64,000 nucleotides of DNA, from the NCBI GenBank assembly GCA_016887485.1, contig CP069394.1, forward strand, positions 2,108,001 through 2,172,000, written 5' to 3'. The translations under genes and the position numbers were made by a program. Below, piece by piece: positions 35,553 to 43,393 of the stretch (position 1 is its first letter; each line of letters starts with the position of its first letter). This DNA is from Chloroflexota bacterium (lineage in GTDB: Bacteria > Chloroflexota > Anaerolineae > Anaerolineales > Anaerolineaceae). The notes under the pieces were generated by a model. That model searched no databases, was not told where the DNA came from, and saw only the letters and a list, made by a program, of their open reading frames with translations.

Positions 35553-35941
35553 AGTGTCTAACCTCAAAAAACAACTTTCCGACCCATGCGAACGGGGTCA
35601 CTGCAAGTTTGCGGTCTATATTTCGGCGTAAAGACCACGATTCTAGCACCGGGAATGCCTCGGACGATGTAGCTAGCAGCTTTGAAAGAGGCAGTTCCCG
35701 TTGCCAGAATACATTAATGATTTTACCAGAGAAGGGATATTAAGGAAGCCGCCTGGGGGGTGTCAATCATCCCTGAATCCGCCTGATTCAGGGGGTCTTA
35801 AATGTGATTTAAATAAGCATAGATGGGAGCGGGGTGGGAAAAGGGCTGGGGCATAAGAGATTGGATCTGATAAGTTTATTTGTGGAATGGAATATCGTTG
35901 ACGGACGTGGTAAACTTTATGGGCATTGGAGAGATTACCGA
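35553..35941. other. Intergenic region with a short hairpin
   Basis: CCCTGAATC (35771-35779) pairs with GATTCAGGG (35785-35793). No coding sequence, repeat copy or clear promoter is seen in the remaining 390 bp. Confidence 0.4.
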
Positions 35942-37111
35942 ATGAATAAATTAATGCGAGTCATTTACCCCTTTACAGCTATTGTCGGCCAGCAGCGCAT
36001 GCGGCGTGCATTGATTCTGAACGCGATTGACACCCGGATTGGCGGTGTGTTGATTCGCGGTGAACGCGGTACAGCGAAGTCAACTGCCGCGCGGGCTTTG
36101 GCCGCCTTATTGCCCCCCGTTGAAGTTGTGAAAAATTGCCGCTTTGGTTGTGATCCCCATAGCCCGATCACCTGGTGTACTGAATGCCGGGAACGTTTTG
36201 CGAATGGTGAAGAGATCCCGGTGGAAACACTGCGGACACCTTTTGTGAACCTGCCCGTTTCCGCCACCGAAGACCGTGTAGTCGGCACACTGGATATTGA
36301 AAAAGCGATCCAGAAAGGTGAACGGCATTTTGAGCCGGGCGTTTTAGCTTCAGCCAACCGGGGCTTACTCTATATTGATGAAGTTAACCTGCTGGATGAC
36401 CACGTGGTGGATGTCCTGCTGGATTCCGCTGCGATGGGGATGAACATTGTGGAACGTGAAGGGATTTCCTTTGCGCACCCCGCCCGTTTCATCCTGGTGG
36501 GTACGATGAACCCTGAGGAAGGCGACCTGCGGCCGCAGCTTTTAGACCGCTTCGCCCTCTCCGTGGATATCCTGGGCATCCTAGATCCCCGCCAGCGGGT
36601 TCAGATCATGGAACGTAATATCGCATTTGAATCCGATCCTGAGGCCTTCCGTGAGGAATGGCTGCCAAAGGAGCAGGAACTCTCCGCTCAGATTGCTGCC
36701 GCACGGAAACTGGTTGATAAGGTGACTTATACCACCCGTGACCTGCTGGTGATTGCCGACCTGACCTCCCGAATGCAGGTGGATGGACACCGGGCGGACC
36801 TGGTGATCCTTAAAGCCGCCCGGGCGCATGCCGCTTTTGAAGGCCGAAATGCGATCACCCCGCGGGATATTGCCCTGGCCGCTGAACTGGCCCTGCCGCA
36901 CCGGGTCAATGCTGGCCCCTTCCGCCATTCGGATATGGGCATCACTCAGTTGGAGGAGCAGATCGAACAGCTGAAAGGCGCCGCTTCTGAAGGCTCATCG
37001 GTTGAAGATGAGCAGCAGGAAGAAAAGTCTGACGCGAAATCCGATCAAAAAAAAAGTCAGTCTCCCCCAGCATCGAGCTTAGCTCCGAACCCGTTGGACC
37101 CGAGTCCGTAG
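35942..37111 (+). CDS. Magnesium/cobalt chelatase AAA+ subunit (ChlI-like zero-frame product)
   Basis: This 389-residue product has the AAA+ module of BchI/ChlI/CobS chelatases: YPFTAIVGQQRMRRALILNA, GGVLIRGERGTAKSTAARAL (Walker A), an RGLLYIDEVNLLDDHVVDVLLD Walker B, and ILVGTMNPEEGDLRPQLLDRFAL. It ends with an acidic, then Ser/Pro-rich, tail after an A9 run (37047-37055). The -1 frame after that run is open and leads straight into the VWA domain of ChlD, so this ORF is the short product of a frameshifting chlD-type gene. The ATG at 35942 is chosen, with GGAGAG about 8-10 bases upstream. Confidence 0.85.
   Translation: MNKLMRVIYPFTAIVGQQRMRRALILNAIDTRIGGVLIRGERGTAKSTAARALAALLPPVEVVKNCRFGCDPHSPITWCTECRERFANGEEIPVETLRTPFVNLPVSATEDRVVGTLDIEKAIQKGERHFEPGVLASANRGLLYIDEVNLLDDHVVDVLLDSAAMGMNIVEREGISFAHPARFILVGTMNPEEGDLRPQLLDRFALSVDILGILDPRQRVQIMERNIAFESDPEAFREEWLPKEQELSAQIAAARKLVDKVTYTTRDLLVIADLTSRMQVDGHRADLVILKAARAHAAFEGRNAITPRDIALAAELALPHRVNAGPFRHSDMGITQLEEQIEQLKGAASEGSSVEDEQQEEKSDAKSDQKKSQSPPASSLAPNPLDPSP
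37047..37056 (+). other. A9 slippery site for -1 frameshift
   Basis: Nine A followed by G. In the zero frame the codons are CAA-AAA-AAA-AGT. A -1 slip on A_AAA_AAA gives AAA-AAA-AAG-TCA, which continues open for 333 codons to the stop at 38055. Confidence 0.75.
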
Positions 37112-38055
37112 AGCCTGCCAAGCAGGACCTTTTCCATGACGCCACCGCCCATTGGTGGGACGGTGGACAAAAAGTCAAATCGGGTGAGACCTTTGAGCCT
37201 CGCCGTCTGGATACCCCCCTCGATAACATGATGCGCCGTCATGGCGGCCGCCGGTCGCAGACGCAGACCGACCGTAAACGCGGCCGCTATATTCAGTCAC
37301 GTCCGGCCAATGGCAAGGCGGATGATTTGGCGTTTGATGCCACCCTACGCGCAGCCGCACCTTTCCAAAGGGCAAGAGAAGAGATGCGGGAGAACGTGGC
37401 TTTTGCCGTGCGTCGGGAAGATTATCAGAAGAAGGTCCGGGTTCGCCGGGCTTCCAACCTGATCCTGTTCCTGGTGGATGCCTCCTGGTCAATGGCCGTG
37501 GCGGAACGGATGGCAGCAACCAAGGGTGCCATTCTTTCTCTGCTCACCGATGCCTATCAGCGACGAGATCGGGTCGGCCTGATCGTTTTCCAGAAGGATC
37601 GGGCAACCCTCGTTTTACCCCCAACCAACTCTGTCCTCCTGGCGCAGCGCGCCCTGGCGGATATCCCGGTGGGCGGGAAGACACCCCTGAGCGCTGGGCT
37701 GTCAATGGCGCTGGAAGTGATCAAACGCGAAAAAATGCTCCATCCGGATGTGGTGCCTCTGTTGATCGTCCTGACCGATGGTGCCGGGAATGTGGCCCTT
37801 GGCAGCGGGTCCCCCCTCGAAGAAAGCCAAAAAATCGCAGAACAGGTTGCCGAAGAATCGATCCGTTCGGTGGTGATCAACATGGAGCATGCCGCTTTTG
37901 ACCAGGGCCTGGCGGAAACGCTGGCGAATCACCTGGATGCGCCTTGCTACACCCTGGAAGAACTGCGGAGCGAAACCCTATATCGGGCAGTGCAAAATGA
38001 GATCTATTACGGCCCTGGCAGCGGCGCAACGAAGAATGGGGAAGCGGAGAAATAA
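37048..38055 (+). CDS. ChlD-like VWA part, reached by -1 frameshift from the AAA+ gene
   Basis: This frame is open from the slippery run to 38055. It begins with a linker (SIELSSEPVGPESVEPAKQD), a conserved FEPRRLDTPLDNMMRR motif and an arginine-rich segment, then has a von Willebrand factor A domain with the MIDAS DASWS, the GKTPL loop and VLTDG. The fused product would be about 704 residues, typical for the medium subunit (ChlD) of Mg/Co chelatases. An ATG at 37228 could start a separate protein but would lose the FEPRRL motif and has no clear Shine-Dalgarno. The metal inserted is unknown; cobN and other B12 genes are not in the window. Confidence 0.8.
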   Translation, partial: KKKSVSPSIELSSEPVGPESVEPAKQDLFHDATAHWWDGGQKVKSGETFEPRRLDTPLDNMMRRHGGRRSQTQTDRKRGRYIQSRPANGKADDLAFDATLRAAAPFQRAREEMRENVAFAVRREDYQKKVRVRRASNLILFLVDASWSMAVAERMAATKGAILSLLTDAYQRRDRVGLIVFQKDRATLVLPPTNSVLLAQRALADIPVGGKTPLSAGLSMALEVIKREKMLHPDVVPLLIVLTDGAGNVALGSGSPLEESQKIAEQVAEESIRSVVINMEHAAFDQGLAETLANHLDAPCYTLEELRSETLYRAVQNEIYYGPGSGATKNGEAEK

Positions 38056-38260
38056 CTCTGAATTTATGGGTCACGTATGGTGAGGCCGAAGGTCGAACCT
38101 ACGTGACTTATTTGTCACGCTGGAAGCGTGACCTACAATTTTGTCATTGCGAGGAGCATCTAAATGATGCGACAAAGCAATCTAGAAAACGGGAAGAGAA
38201 TTTACTTCTGGGATTGATGTCTATCGTCACGTACGCTGACGGCACGTGACCTACAGTAAA
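38056..38260. repeat. Mosaic of GTCACGT hairpins and a GCAAT-type REP unit
   Basis: Three hairpins share GTCACG/CGTGAC arms (38070-38107, 38114-38132, 38226-38250). Between them, 38135-38182 holds a GTCATTGCGAGGAGC...GACAAAGCAATC unit with nested CATC/GATG and ATTGC/GCAAT pairing. Similar arms recur at 48497 and 58635. Confidence 0.55.
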
Positions 38261-38263
38261 TAA

Positions 38264-38292
38264 AAACTCCCCTGAATTTACCAGGGGAGTTT
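38264..38292 (-). terminator. Intrinsic terminator of the NifU-like gene
   Basis: AAACTCCCCTG (38264-38274) pairs with CAGGGGAGTTT (38282-38292). The T-run (TTTTTATTTA) follows on the minus strand. Confidence 0.85.
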
Positions 38293-38311
38293 AATTTTCA
38301 CTGTTTTTTGT

Positions 38312-38554
38312 TTATTCCGCTTCAAACACTTCAATATCCGGGAAGAACTGCCGTAAAGTGCCTGCGACCCAGCCTTGGAGAGTGGCGGGAGAAAGGGGGC
38401 AATCTTCACAGGCCCCGCCCAGCCGCACATACACCGAATTGCCATTAATTCGGTCCAGCTCAACCGAACCACCATGATATTGTTCGATGTAAGCGTTCAG
38501 TTGGGCGATCAGGCCGATGATTTTTTCTTCAACGGTGTTGTCTTGTTCCGTCAT
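38312..38554 (-). CDS. NifU C-terminal-domain Fe-S scaffold protein
   Basis: This 80-residue protein has the Nfu-type domain NSVYVRLGGACEDCPLSPATLQGWV with the CXXC pair that binds a transferable [4Fe-4S] cluster between two subunits. The ATG at 38554 is preceded by AGGAGCG, better than an upstream TTG. It stands alone with its own terminator. Confidence 0.92.
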   Translation of the reverse strand: MTEQDNTVEEKIIGLIAQLNAYIEQYHGGSVELDRINGNSVYVRLGGACEDCPLSPATLQGWVAGTLRQFFPDIEVFEAE

Positions 38555-38919
38555 GGGAGCGCTCCTGGGTGAAGTCGGTTTCAAACATCATAACACAAAG
38601 CCGTTTTGAGTGCAAAACCTGACGTTCTATTGAAAATTAATGAATTACAGCGGTCATTTTGATGGTTTCTAATGATTCTGTGGGGTGATCGTCGGGTAAT
38701 AACAGGTCAACCGTCAAGTATCGGGGAATGGACTTCGCTATACTAAGAGCATAGAATGCTTCGTAAAATAAGGAATCAAACCAACACGACGAAAACCGGG
38801 ACGGCGTACCCGGTTTTCATCGTTAAAAGTCATCCACAGCTTATTCACAGGTTTTTCGGGGGTAAATGCCCTGTTTTTCAACACTTTTCCACAGTTTTTA
38901 GGCAGTTATCCACAGTTTA
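38555..38919. other. Gene-free region with a DnaA-box cluster
   Basis: A hairpin GAAAACCGGG (38791-38800) / CCCGGTTTTC (38809-38818) could be a bidirectional terminator. It is followed by four DnaA-box-like 9-mers in one orientation: TCATCCACA (38830-38838), TTATTCACA (38841-38849), TTTTCCACA (38885-38893) and the perfect TTATCCACA (38906-38914). There is no DnaA-trio or AT-rich stretch like that at 13.2 kb. Confidence 0.7.
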
Positions 38920-40596
38920 TCAAGAATCCATGATCTGAGAGACCAGGTCGCTGGTCAGCTCGATGTCTAATCCCTCCGGGGCAAAGTGCCAGATGACCTG
39001 AGCAAAGCGGTCAATGAAATATTGGTCGTGGGCGATGGCCAGGATGGTGCCGTCGAATTCGCTCAGTGAGGCTTCAAAAGACTCCCGCGAAGGCAGGTCT
39101 AGGTGGTTAAGGGGTTCATCCAGCAGGAGGAAGTTGCAGTGCTGAGCCACCAGTATGGCCAGCATCAGGCGGGATCGTTGCCCATAGGATAAAGTCGCCA
39201 CTGGCTGAAAGACCTCATCCCCGGCAAACAGAAAGCGATGCAAAAAGGTGCGTGCCTCACTATGGTTCCCCATATCCGGTAAGGCCTGGATGGTCTCCAG
39301 CACGGTTTTGGTCGGGTCCAGCATTTCCTGTTCCTGTGAGAGGTAACCCGGATGGACGCCCGCGCCGAAATGGAAGCTGCCATCCAGCGGTTGCGTCTTA
39401 CCCAGCAGGGTTTTAAAGAGGGTGGTTTTGCCTATGCCGTTGGGACCCACCAGGGCGATCCTTTGGCCGAGGGTGACCGTTTGGGTGATGGGCGGCAGGA
39501 GGGGAGTGTCATCATACCCAATACTGAGACGGCTCAGGGTCAGGGCTATTTGACCGCTCTGCGGGATTTCAGTAAAGTGCATCCGCATCTCCCAGGCCTG
39601 GGAGGGCTTCTCAAGCTTGCCTTCCCCTTCCAGGTAGGTCACGCGTTTTTCCAGATTTTTAGCGCGCTGGACTGTGCCTTGGGATCGGTCGGCGAAGAAC
39701 CCTGCGCTGAACCCATCGGTTTTAGTCGGGTCAGCTTTGCCGCCTTTCCTAAATTTAGCCTGGTCCCGCACGCTGCGAGCAGCTTTTTTCAGCCGCCTGA
39801 TCTCGTCTTGCTGGTCGGTGTAGGCCGTCATGGCTTCTTCGAATTCCTTTGAGTGGGCTTCCTGGTAATCGGTGTAATTGCCGGGATATTCCCGAATGCC
39901 GTCGCCGGTAGGCGGGAACGCGATCACCTTATGGATCACCGCATCTAAAAACGCCCGGTCATGGGAGACCAGCAGAATGGCGCCTTGATAGGAGAGTACC
40001 CAATCCTGCAGCCAGGTGCGCATTTCGAGGTCCAGGTGGTTGGTCGGCTCGTCCAGCAGGAGCAGCTGCGGCCCTTCCAGCAGAACACCTGCCAGGGCCA
40101 GCCGCACTTTTTGCCCCCCGCTGAGGGTTTCAACCGGAGTCTCCTGCGGCACTTCCAGCAGATCAAAGCCTTCCAGAATGGATTTTCGGGCGCCTTCCAT
40201 TTCCTGAGCCTGGGCCAGATCTTTGAGTACCTGGTCATAGCGGGTCGCCAGGGCGGGGTTATTGGGCTGTTTAGTGAGTGCCTGGCTGACCTCTTCCAAC
40301 GCGGCCAGGGTCATTTGCAGATTGGAGGCAAACCGGTTCAGGTAGCCGCCCACTGTCTCACCCGGCGCAAATTCGATGCCCTGGTGCAGGTAGCCAATTC
40401 GCAGGTCGGTGGGATGATAGGTGACCTGACCGGAATCGGCCTGCTCTTTTCCGGCGATGATGTTCAACAGGGTGGACTTACCGCAGCCATTGGGCCCAAC
40501 CAATGCGGCACGTTCGCCTTTATTTAGACTGAAATTGATATTTCGGAGGACGGGATTAAGTCCGAAGCTCTTTGAGAGATGATGAATGGTAAACAC
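38920..40596 (-). CDS. ABC-F family ATP-binding protein
   Basis: This 558-residue protein has two ABC cassettes without membrane segments: Walker A GPNGCGKST and GPNGIGKTT, signatures LSGGQKVRLALA and LSYGQRSRLMLA, and an interdomain helical linker near residues 245-320. ABC-F proteins act on the ribosome, as translation factors or as antibiotic-resistance proteins that dislodge drugs. The start is GTG with AGG about seven bases upstream. The leader carries a six-codon peptide and an intrinsic terminator, the arrangement used by drug-inducible resistance members. A TATAAT lies at 40739-40744 on the minus strand. Confidence 0.9.
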   Translation of the reverse strand: MFTIHHLSKSFGLNPVLRNINFSLNKGERAALVGPNGCGKSTLLNIIAGKEQADSGQVTYHPTDLRIGYLHQGIEFAPGETVGGYLNRFASNLQMTLAALEEVSQALTKQPNNPALATRYDQVLKDLAQAQEMEGARKSILEGFDLLEVPQETPVETLSGGQKVRLALAGVLLEGPQLLLLDEPTNHLDLEMRTWLQDWVLSYQGAILLVSHDRAFLDAVIHKVIAFPPTGDGIREYPGNYTDYQEAHSKEFEEAMTAYTDQQDEIRRLKKAARSVRDQAKFRKGGKADPTKTDGFSAGFFADRSQGTVQRAKNLEKRVTYLEGEGKLEKPSQAWEMRMHFTEIPQSGQIALTLSRLSIGYDDTPLLPPITQTVTLGQRIALVGPNGIGKTTLFKTLLGKTQPLDGSFHFGAGVHPGYLSQEQEMLDPTKTVLETIQALPDMGNHSEARTFLHRFLFAGDEVFQPVATLSYGQRSRLMLAILVAQHCNFLLLDEPLNHLDLPSRESFEASLSEFDGTILAIAHDQYFIDRFAQVIWHFAPEGLDIELTSDLVSQIMDS

Positions 40597-40610
40597 AACA
40601 ACCTGCTTTC

Positions 40611-40643
40611 TTAAAAGAAAAAACCCAGGGAAAGCCCTCGGTT
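40611..40643 (-). terminator. Attenuator hairpin in the ABC-F leader
   Basis: On the minus strand AACC-G-AGGG pairs with CCCT-G-GGTT (one G-G mismatch; plus coordinates 40622-40643). TTTTTTCTTTT follows, ending 15 bases before the GTG start. A second small hairpin, CACC/GGTG, lies just upstream. Confidence 0.7.
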
Positions 40644-40687
40644 AAAAACAACTTCACCGGATGGTGACTTTCCTAAAACTTAAGAAT

Positions 40688-40708
40688 TTAGCGGTTGAAG
40701 CGAATCAT
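40688..40708 (-). CDS. Leader peptide MIRFNR of the ABC-F gene
   Basis: This six-codon ORF (ATG ATT CGC TTC AAC CGC TAA) is preceded by a perfect AAGGAG at a five-base distance (40714-40719), a stronger ribosome binding site than that of the ABC-F gene itself. It ends about 45 bases before the attenuator hairpin. Its likely job is sensing: a ribosome stalled by a drug on this ORF would alter folding of the downstream terminator. Confidence 0.65.
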   Translation of the reverse strand: MIRFNR

Positions 40709-40738
40709 TCACTCTCCTTGATTGTGGACGTTGATTTG

Positions 40739-40744
40739 ATTATA
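40739..40744 (-). promoter_or_regulatory. -10 box of the ABC-F leader transcript
   Basis: A perfect TATAAT on the minus strand. A matching -35 is not clear. It would give a leader of about 135 nt. Confidence 0.5.
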
Positions 40745-40902
40745 ACGGAAAAATAGCTTGAAGGGAACCCTGCGGGGGAATAGCCTTTATTTCGCTGATC
40801 AATCACTGCTTTACCCGGATATACTATAATTATTGAAGGTGTGAATTCAATCAAATTACCATTCACTCGACACCGGGGCGGATGGTTTGGGTGAGACCAG
40901 AT

Positions 40903-41559
40903 ATGGACAATAACGAAAAAGAATACCCGCTGCTCTTTGCGCAAACCGGTCCCTTGGAAGGCCAGCGCTGGCAGGTCAAATCGGATCTGTTGTTGGGGCG
41001 CGATTCAGAATGTAATATTGTGATCCCTTTGCGCCAGGTCTCCCGCCATCATGCCCGGATCAGTCCGACCAACGAAGGAGTGTGGGTGAAAGATTTGGGC
41101 AGCAAGAACGGCACGTATCTCAATGGTGCTTTGATCAAAGAGCGGGAGCTGCTGGTTGATGGGGATGAGCTGCAGATCTCGCTGGCCCAGCATTTTATCT
41201 ACCTGAGTTCGGACGCCACCATGCCGTTGGAGGGACTGCCCCTTGAGATGATAAAACGGCGGCTCCGAGTCGATATTGGAGCACGCCGTGTTTGGGTTCT
41301 GGATGAAGAGGTGGACCCGCCCTTATCCGCTTCGCAGTTCAACCTGCTGCAGGTCCTTTATGAGCAGCCAGGGGAAGTGGTCTCCCGGCCAAAGGTGATT
41401 GATGCCGTCTGGAGCCAGGCTGCGGAGGGTGTTTCCGAGCAGGCACTGGATGCCCTGGTCCGCAGGCTGCGGGACCGGCTGGCGGAGATTGATCCCGATT
41501 GGGAATACGTGGTCACCGTCCGCGGTCACGGCCTCCGGTTGGATAATCCATCGCTCTAA
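40903..41559 (+). CDS. FHA-domain protein with OmpR-type winged helix
   Basis: This 218-residue protein has an N-terminal forkhead-associated domain (LLLGRDSECNIVI, VSRHHARI, DLGSKNGTYLNG), which binds phosphothreonine. A C-terminal OmpR/PhoB-like DNA-binding domain follows (LSASQFNLLQVLYEQPGEVV and ALDALVRRLRDRLAE, ending VRGHGLRL). It would be a transcription factor controlled by Ser/Thr phosphorylation, with the kinase at 34.6 kb a possible but unproven partner. An alternative start lies at 40882. The gene converges with the CpXC gene, 11 bp apart. Confidence 0.88.
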   Translation: MDNNEKEYPLLFAQTGPLEGQRWQVKSDLLLGRDSECNIVIPLRQVSRHHARISPTNEGVWVKDLGSKNGTYLNGALIKERELLVDGDELQISLAQHFIYLSSDATMPLEGLPLEMIKRRLRVDIGARRVWVLDEEVDPPLSASQFNLLQVLYEQPGEVVSRPKVIDAVWSQAAEGVSEQALDALVRRLRDRLAEIDPDWEYVVTVRGHGLRLDNPSL

Positions 41560-41570
41560 GGGCTATCGCC

Positions 41571-42938
41571 TTATTCGGCGGCTGGCTCACTTTCCAAATT
41601 TCGTTTCATAGTAAAGCGTAATGCCTGACGATAAATCTGCTGAAGTTTTTCGGCGGCAGCTTCGCGTCCCTGTTGCTGGCTGGTCTGATTCATCAGGTTC
41701 AGCATGAAGGACATGAAGTCATCTGTGATCTCGTCGGCGTTTTCTTCCAGCAGCTTATTGATCGCGGCTTCATCTTCGGCCTGGATCAGAGCTTCGATGA
41801 ATTCAACATTGGCACCAGGAGCGCTGACCTTTTGGATGGCGCTGGTGATGGCCTGGAGTTTCTTGAGCTGGGCTTCGTCATTCGCACTGCGAGCGGCTTG
41901 AATGCGTTTGCGCAGGACTTCCAGGAAGATCTCATTGATGCCGGGCAGGGCTTGCAACGTGGCTTCTTCGATATTCTCCTGCTTGAGGATTTCATCCATC
42001 AGGTCAGAAGAGATTTTTTCCTGCTCTTTGATGGCCTCATCGATTTCATGGGTCATGTCCAACAGATTGGCCCGTAATTCGTTCAAATGAGCTTGCTCTT
42101 CCTTTTTCGCATTTTGGATGCGGTCGGTGAGCAGCTCAAAGAAGGCATAATCCAGCCCGCCACGGGCCATACCCACCAGGGTGGCCAGTTTGACCTCGTT
42201 ATCGGCGGCTTCCACGATCATGTCCAGCAGTTTCTCACGGGTCAATCCGGCTTTGCTGGCTTCTTCAAGCGCCTGGATGGCGGCTTGCTGATCTTGCGCC
42301 TGTTTGAGGATCTGTTGACCGTAATCGGTGTTTTCCAGCAGCTGTTGTTGCAGCCCGGCCAGCACATTGGCGCTTTCTTGATCGCCGGAGGCAGCAGCGC
42401 TTTGGATCAACCGTTGGAGCATCATCAGCATTTGTTCATCGACCAAGGCTTCTTCCTGTTTGATGACTTCGGGTCGTGATTCGGGGGAGGTACCGGCCAG
42501 CCGCTGAAGGAGGTTGAGGCGTTCTTGCTGTTCTTCCAGCATCTCGGGGGTGATGCCATCACCTTCCAGAATGCGTTCAACCAGGCGTTGTTTGGTCAGC
42601 ATGGTTTCGGGTTTCAATAGGTAGGCTTTGCGTAGTTCCATCGGCAGGGAGTCCATCACCTTTTTGATGAGGGGGCCGATCATCTTTTCCTGCTCATTGA
42701 CAGGCATGTTCAGGGATGGCGGGAAAAAGGTCAACAGGAGCTCTTTTGAGGGATCGTGGTAAACGATCGGTTGTGGGACTTCGCCGTGATAACCGCAGTT
42801 GGGGCATTGAATGTGGTTATAGGCGCCGGAAAGGAGGATTTGCTTGGCTTGGGGGTTTTCGCCAAGATCAAAAAGCCGGGTGATCTCCGATGGGACAGGC
42901 TGCCGGCATTGGGGGCATTGGATGGTTGTTTTTGTCAT
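41571..42938 (-). CDS. CpXC domain protein
   Basis: This 455-residue protein begins with a CpXC zinc-binding domain (IQCPQCRQPVPSEI and HIQCPNCGYHGEVPQPIVYHDPSKELLLTFFP). The rest, from about residue 110, is helical, rich in Glu/Gln/Leu, and contains repeated helix-turn patterns but no recognised catalytic motif. The function is unknown. Similar proteins occur in Chloroflexota and Firmicutes. Confidence 0.8.
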   Translation of the reverse strand: MTKTTIQCPQCRQPVPSEITRLFDLGENPQAKQILLSGAYNHIQCPNCGYHGEVPQPIVYHDPSKELLLTFFPPSLNMPVNEQEKMIGPLIKKVMDSLPMELRKAYLLKPETMLTKQRLVERILEGDGITPEMLEEQQERLNLLQRLAGTSPESRPEVIKQEEALVDEQMLMMLQRLIQSAAASGDQESANVLAGLQQQLLENTDYGQQILKQAQDQQAAIQALEEASKAGLTREKLLDMIVEAADNEVKLATLVGMARGGLDYAFFELLTDRIQNAKKEEQAHLNELRANLLDMTHEIDEAIKEQEKISSDLMDEILKQENIEEATLQALPGINEIFLEVLRKRIQAARSANDEAQLKKLQAITSAIQKVSAPGANVEFIEALIQAEDEAAINKLLEENADEITDDFMSFMLNLMNQTSQQQGREAAAEKLQQIYRQALRFTMKRNLESEPAAE

Positions 42939-43084
42939 AAGGTTGTTTCACTTTCTGATCAATGATTACCAAAGATTGCATTATACCATTTCAGTCTTGG
43001 TCAAAAATTGTTAGTATTTTGATTAGTCAATGGTACCTGTAAATTCTAAGAAGTCCATAAGAGAAAATTGGGTTGTTTTTTTAT

Positions 43085-43335
43085 CGGTGCGCTCAAAATC
43101 GGCGCGCACCCTACATATGCGTGATAAATTGTTTGACGGTAATTTAATTGTAGGGTATGCAGCGTTCTCCTGCGCATCACAGCCTTCCGTATTGGTGCGC
43201 TCAAGATCGGAGCGCACCCTACATGAGCATAGCAAGTTGTTTGGTGGCCTTTTATTTTAAGGTGCGCAGCGTTCTCCTGCGCGCCATCACATTCTATATT
43301 GGTGTGCTCAAAATCGAAGCACGTCCTGCATATAA
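43085..43335. repeat. Hairpin repeat family A, two and a half tandem copies
   Basis: Copies start at 43085, 43193 and 43298 (the last partial). Each has a GGTGCGCTC-type hairpin, a CCCTACAT junction, a variable 35-40 bp AT-rich middle, and a closing GCAGCGTTCTCCTGCGC arm. They fill most of the 455 bp between the CpXC gene and the next gene. Confidence 0.75.
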
Positions 43336-43393
43336 CCGCACTTTGGTGAACATGGTATGATAGATTTAGTTTATTAAAGTTATCAAACCCATT

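Noticed and set aside
37228-38055. VWA ORF as an independent gene starting at ATG 37228
   Set aside because: The frame is open further upstream to the A9 run and restores conserved linker motifs, and the ATG lacks a clear ribosome binding site; a frameshift product is more economical.
38756-38938. 60-codon plus-strand ORF over the second DnaA-box cluster
   Set aside because: The reading frame has no recognisable protein features and covers hairpin and box sequences.
43030-43260. ORF across family A repeats on the plus strand
   Set aside because: Its sequence is repeat-derived, and the same residues recur because the repeats do.
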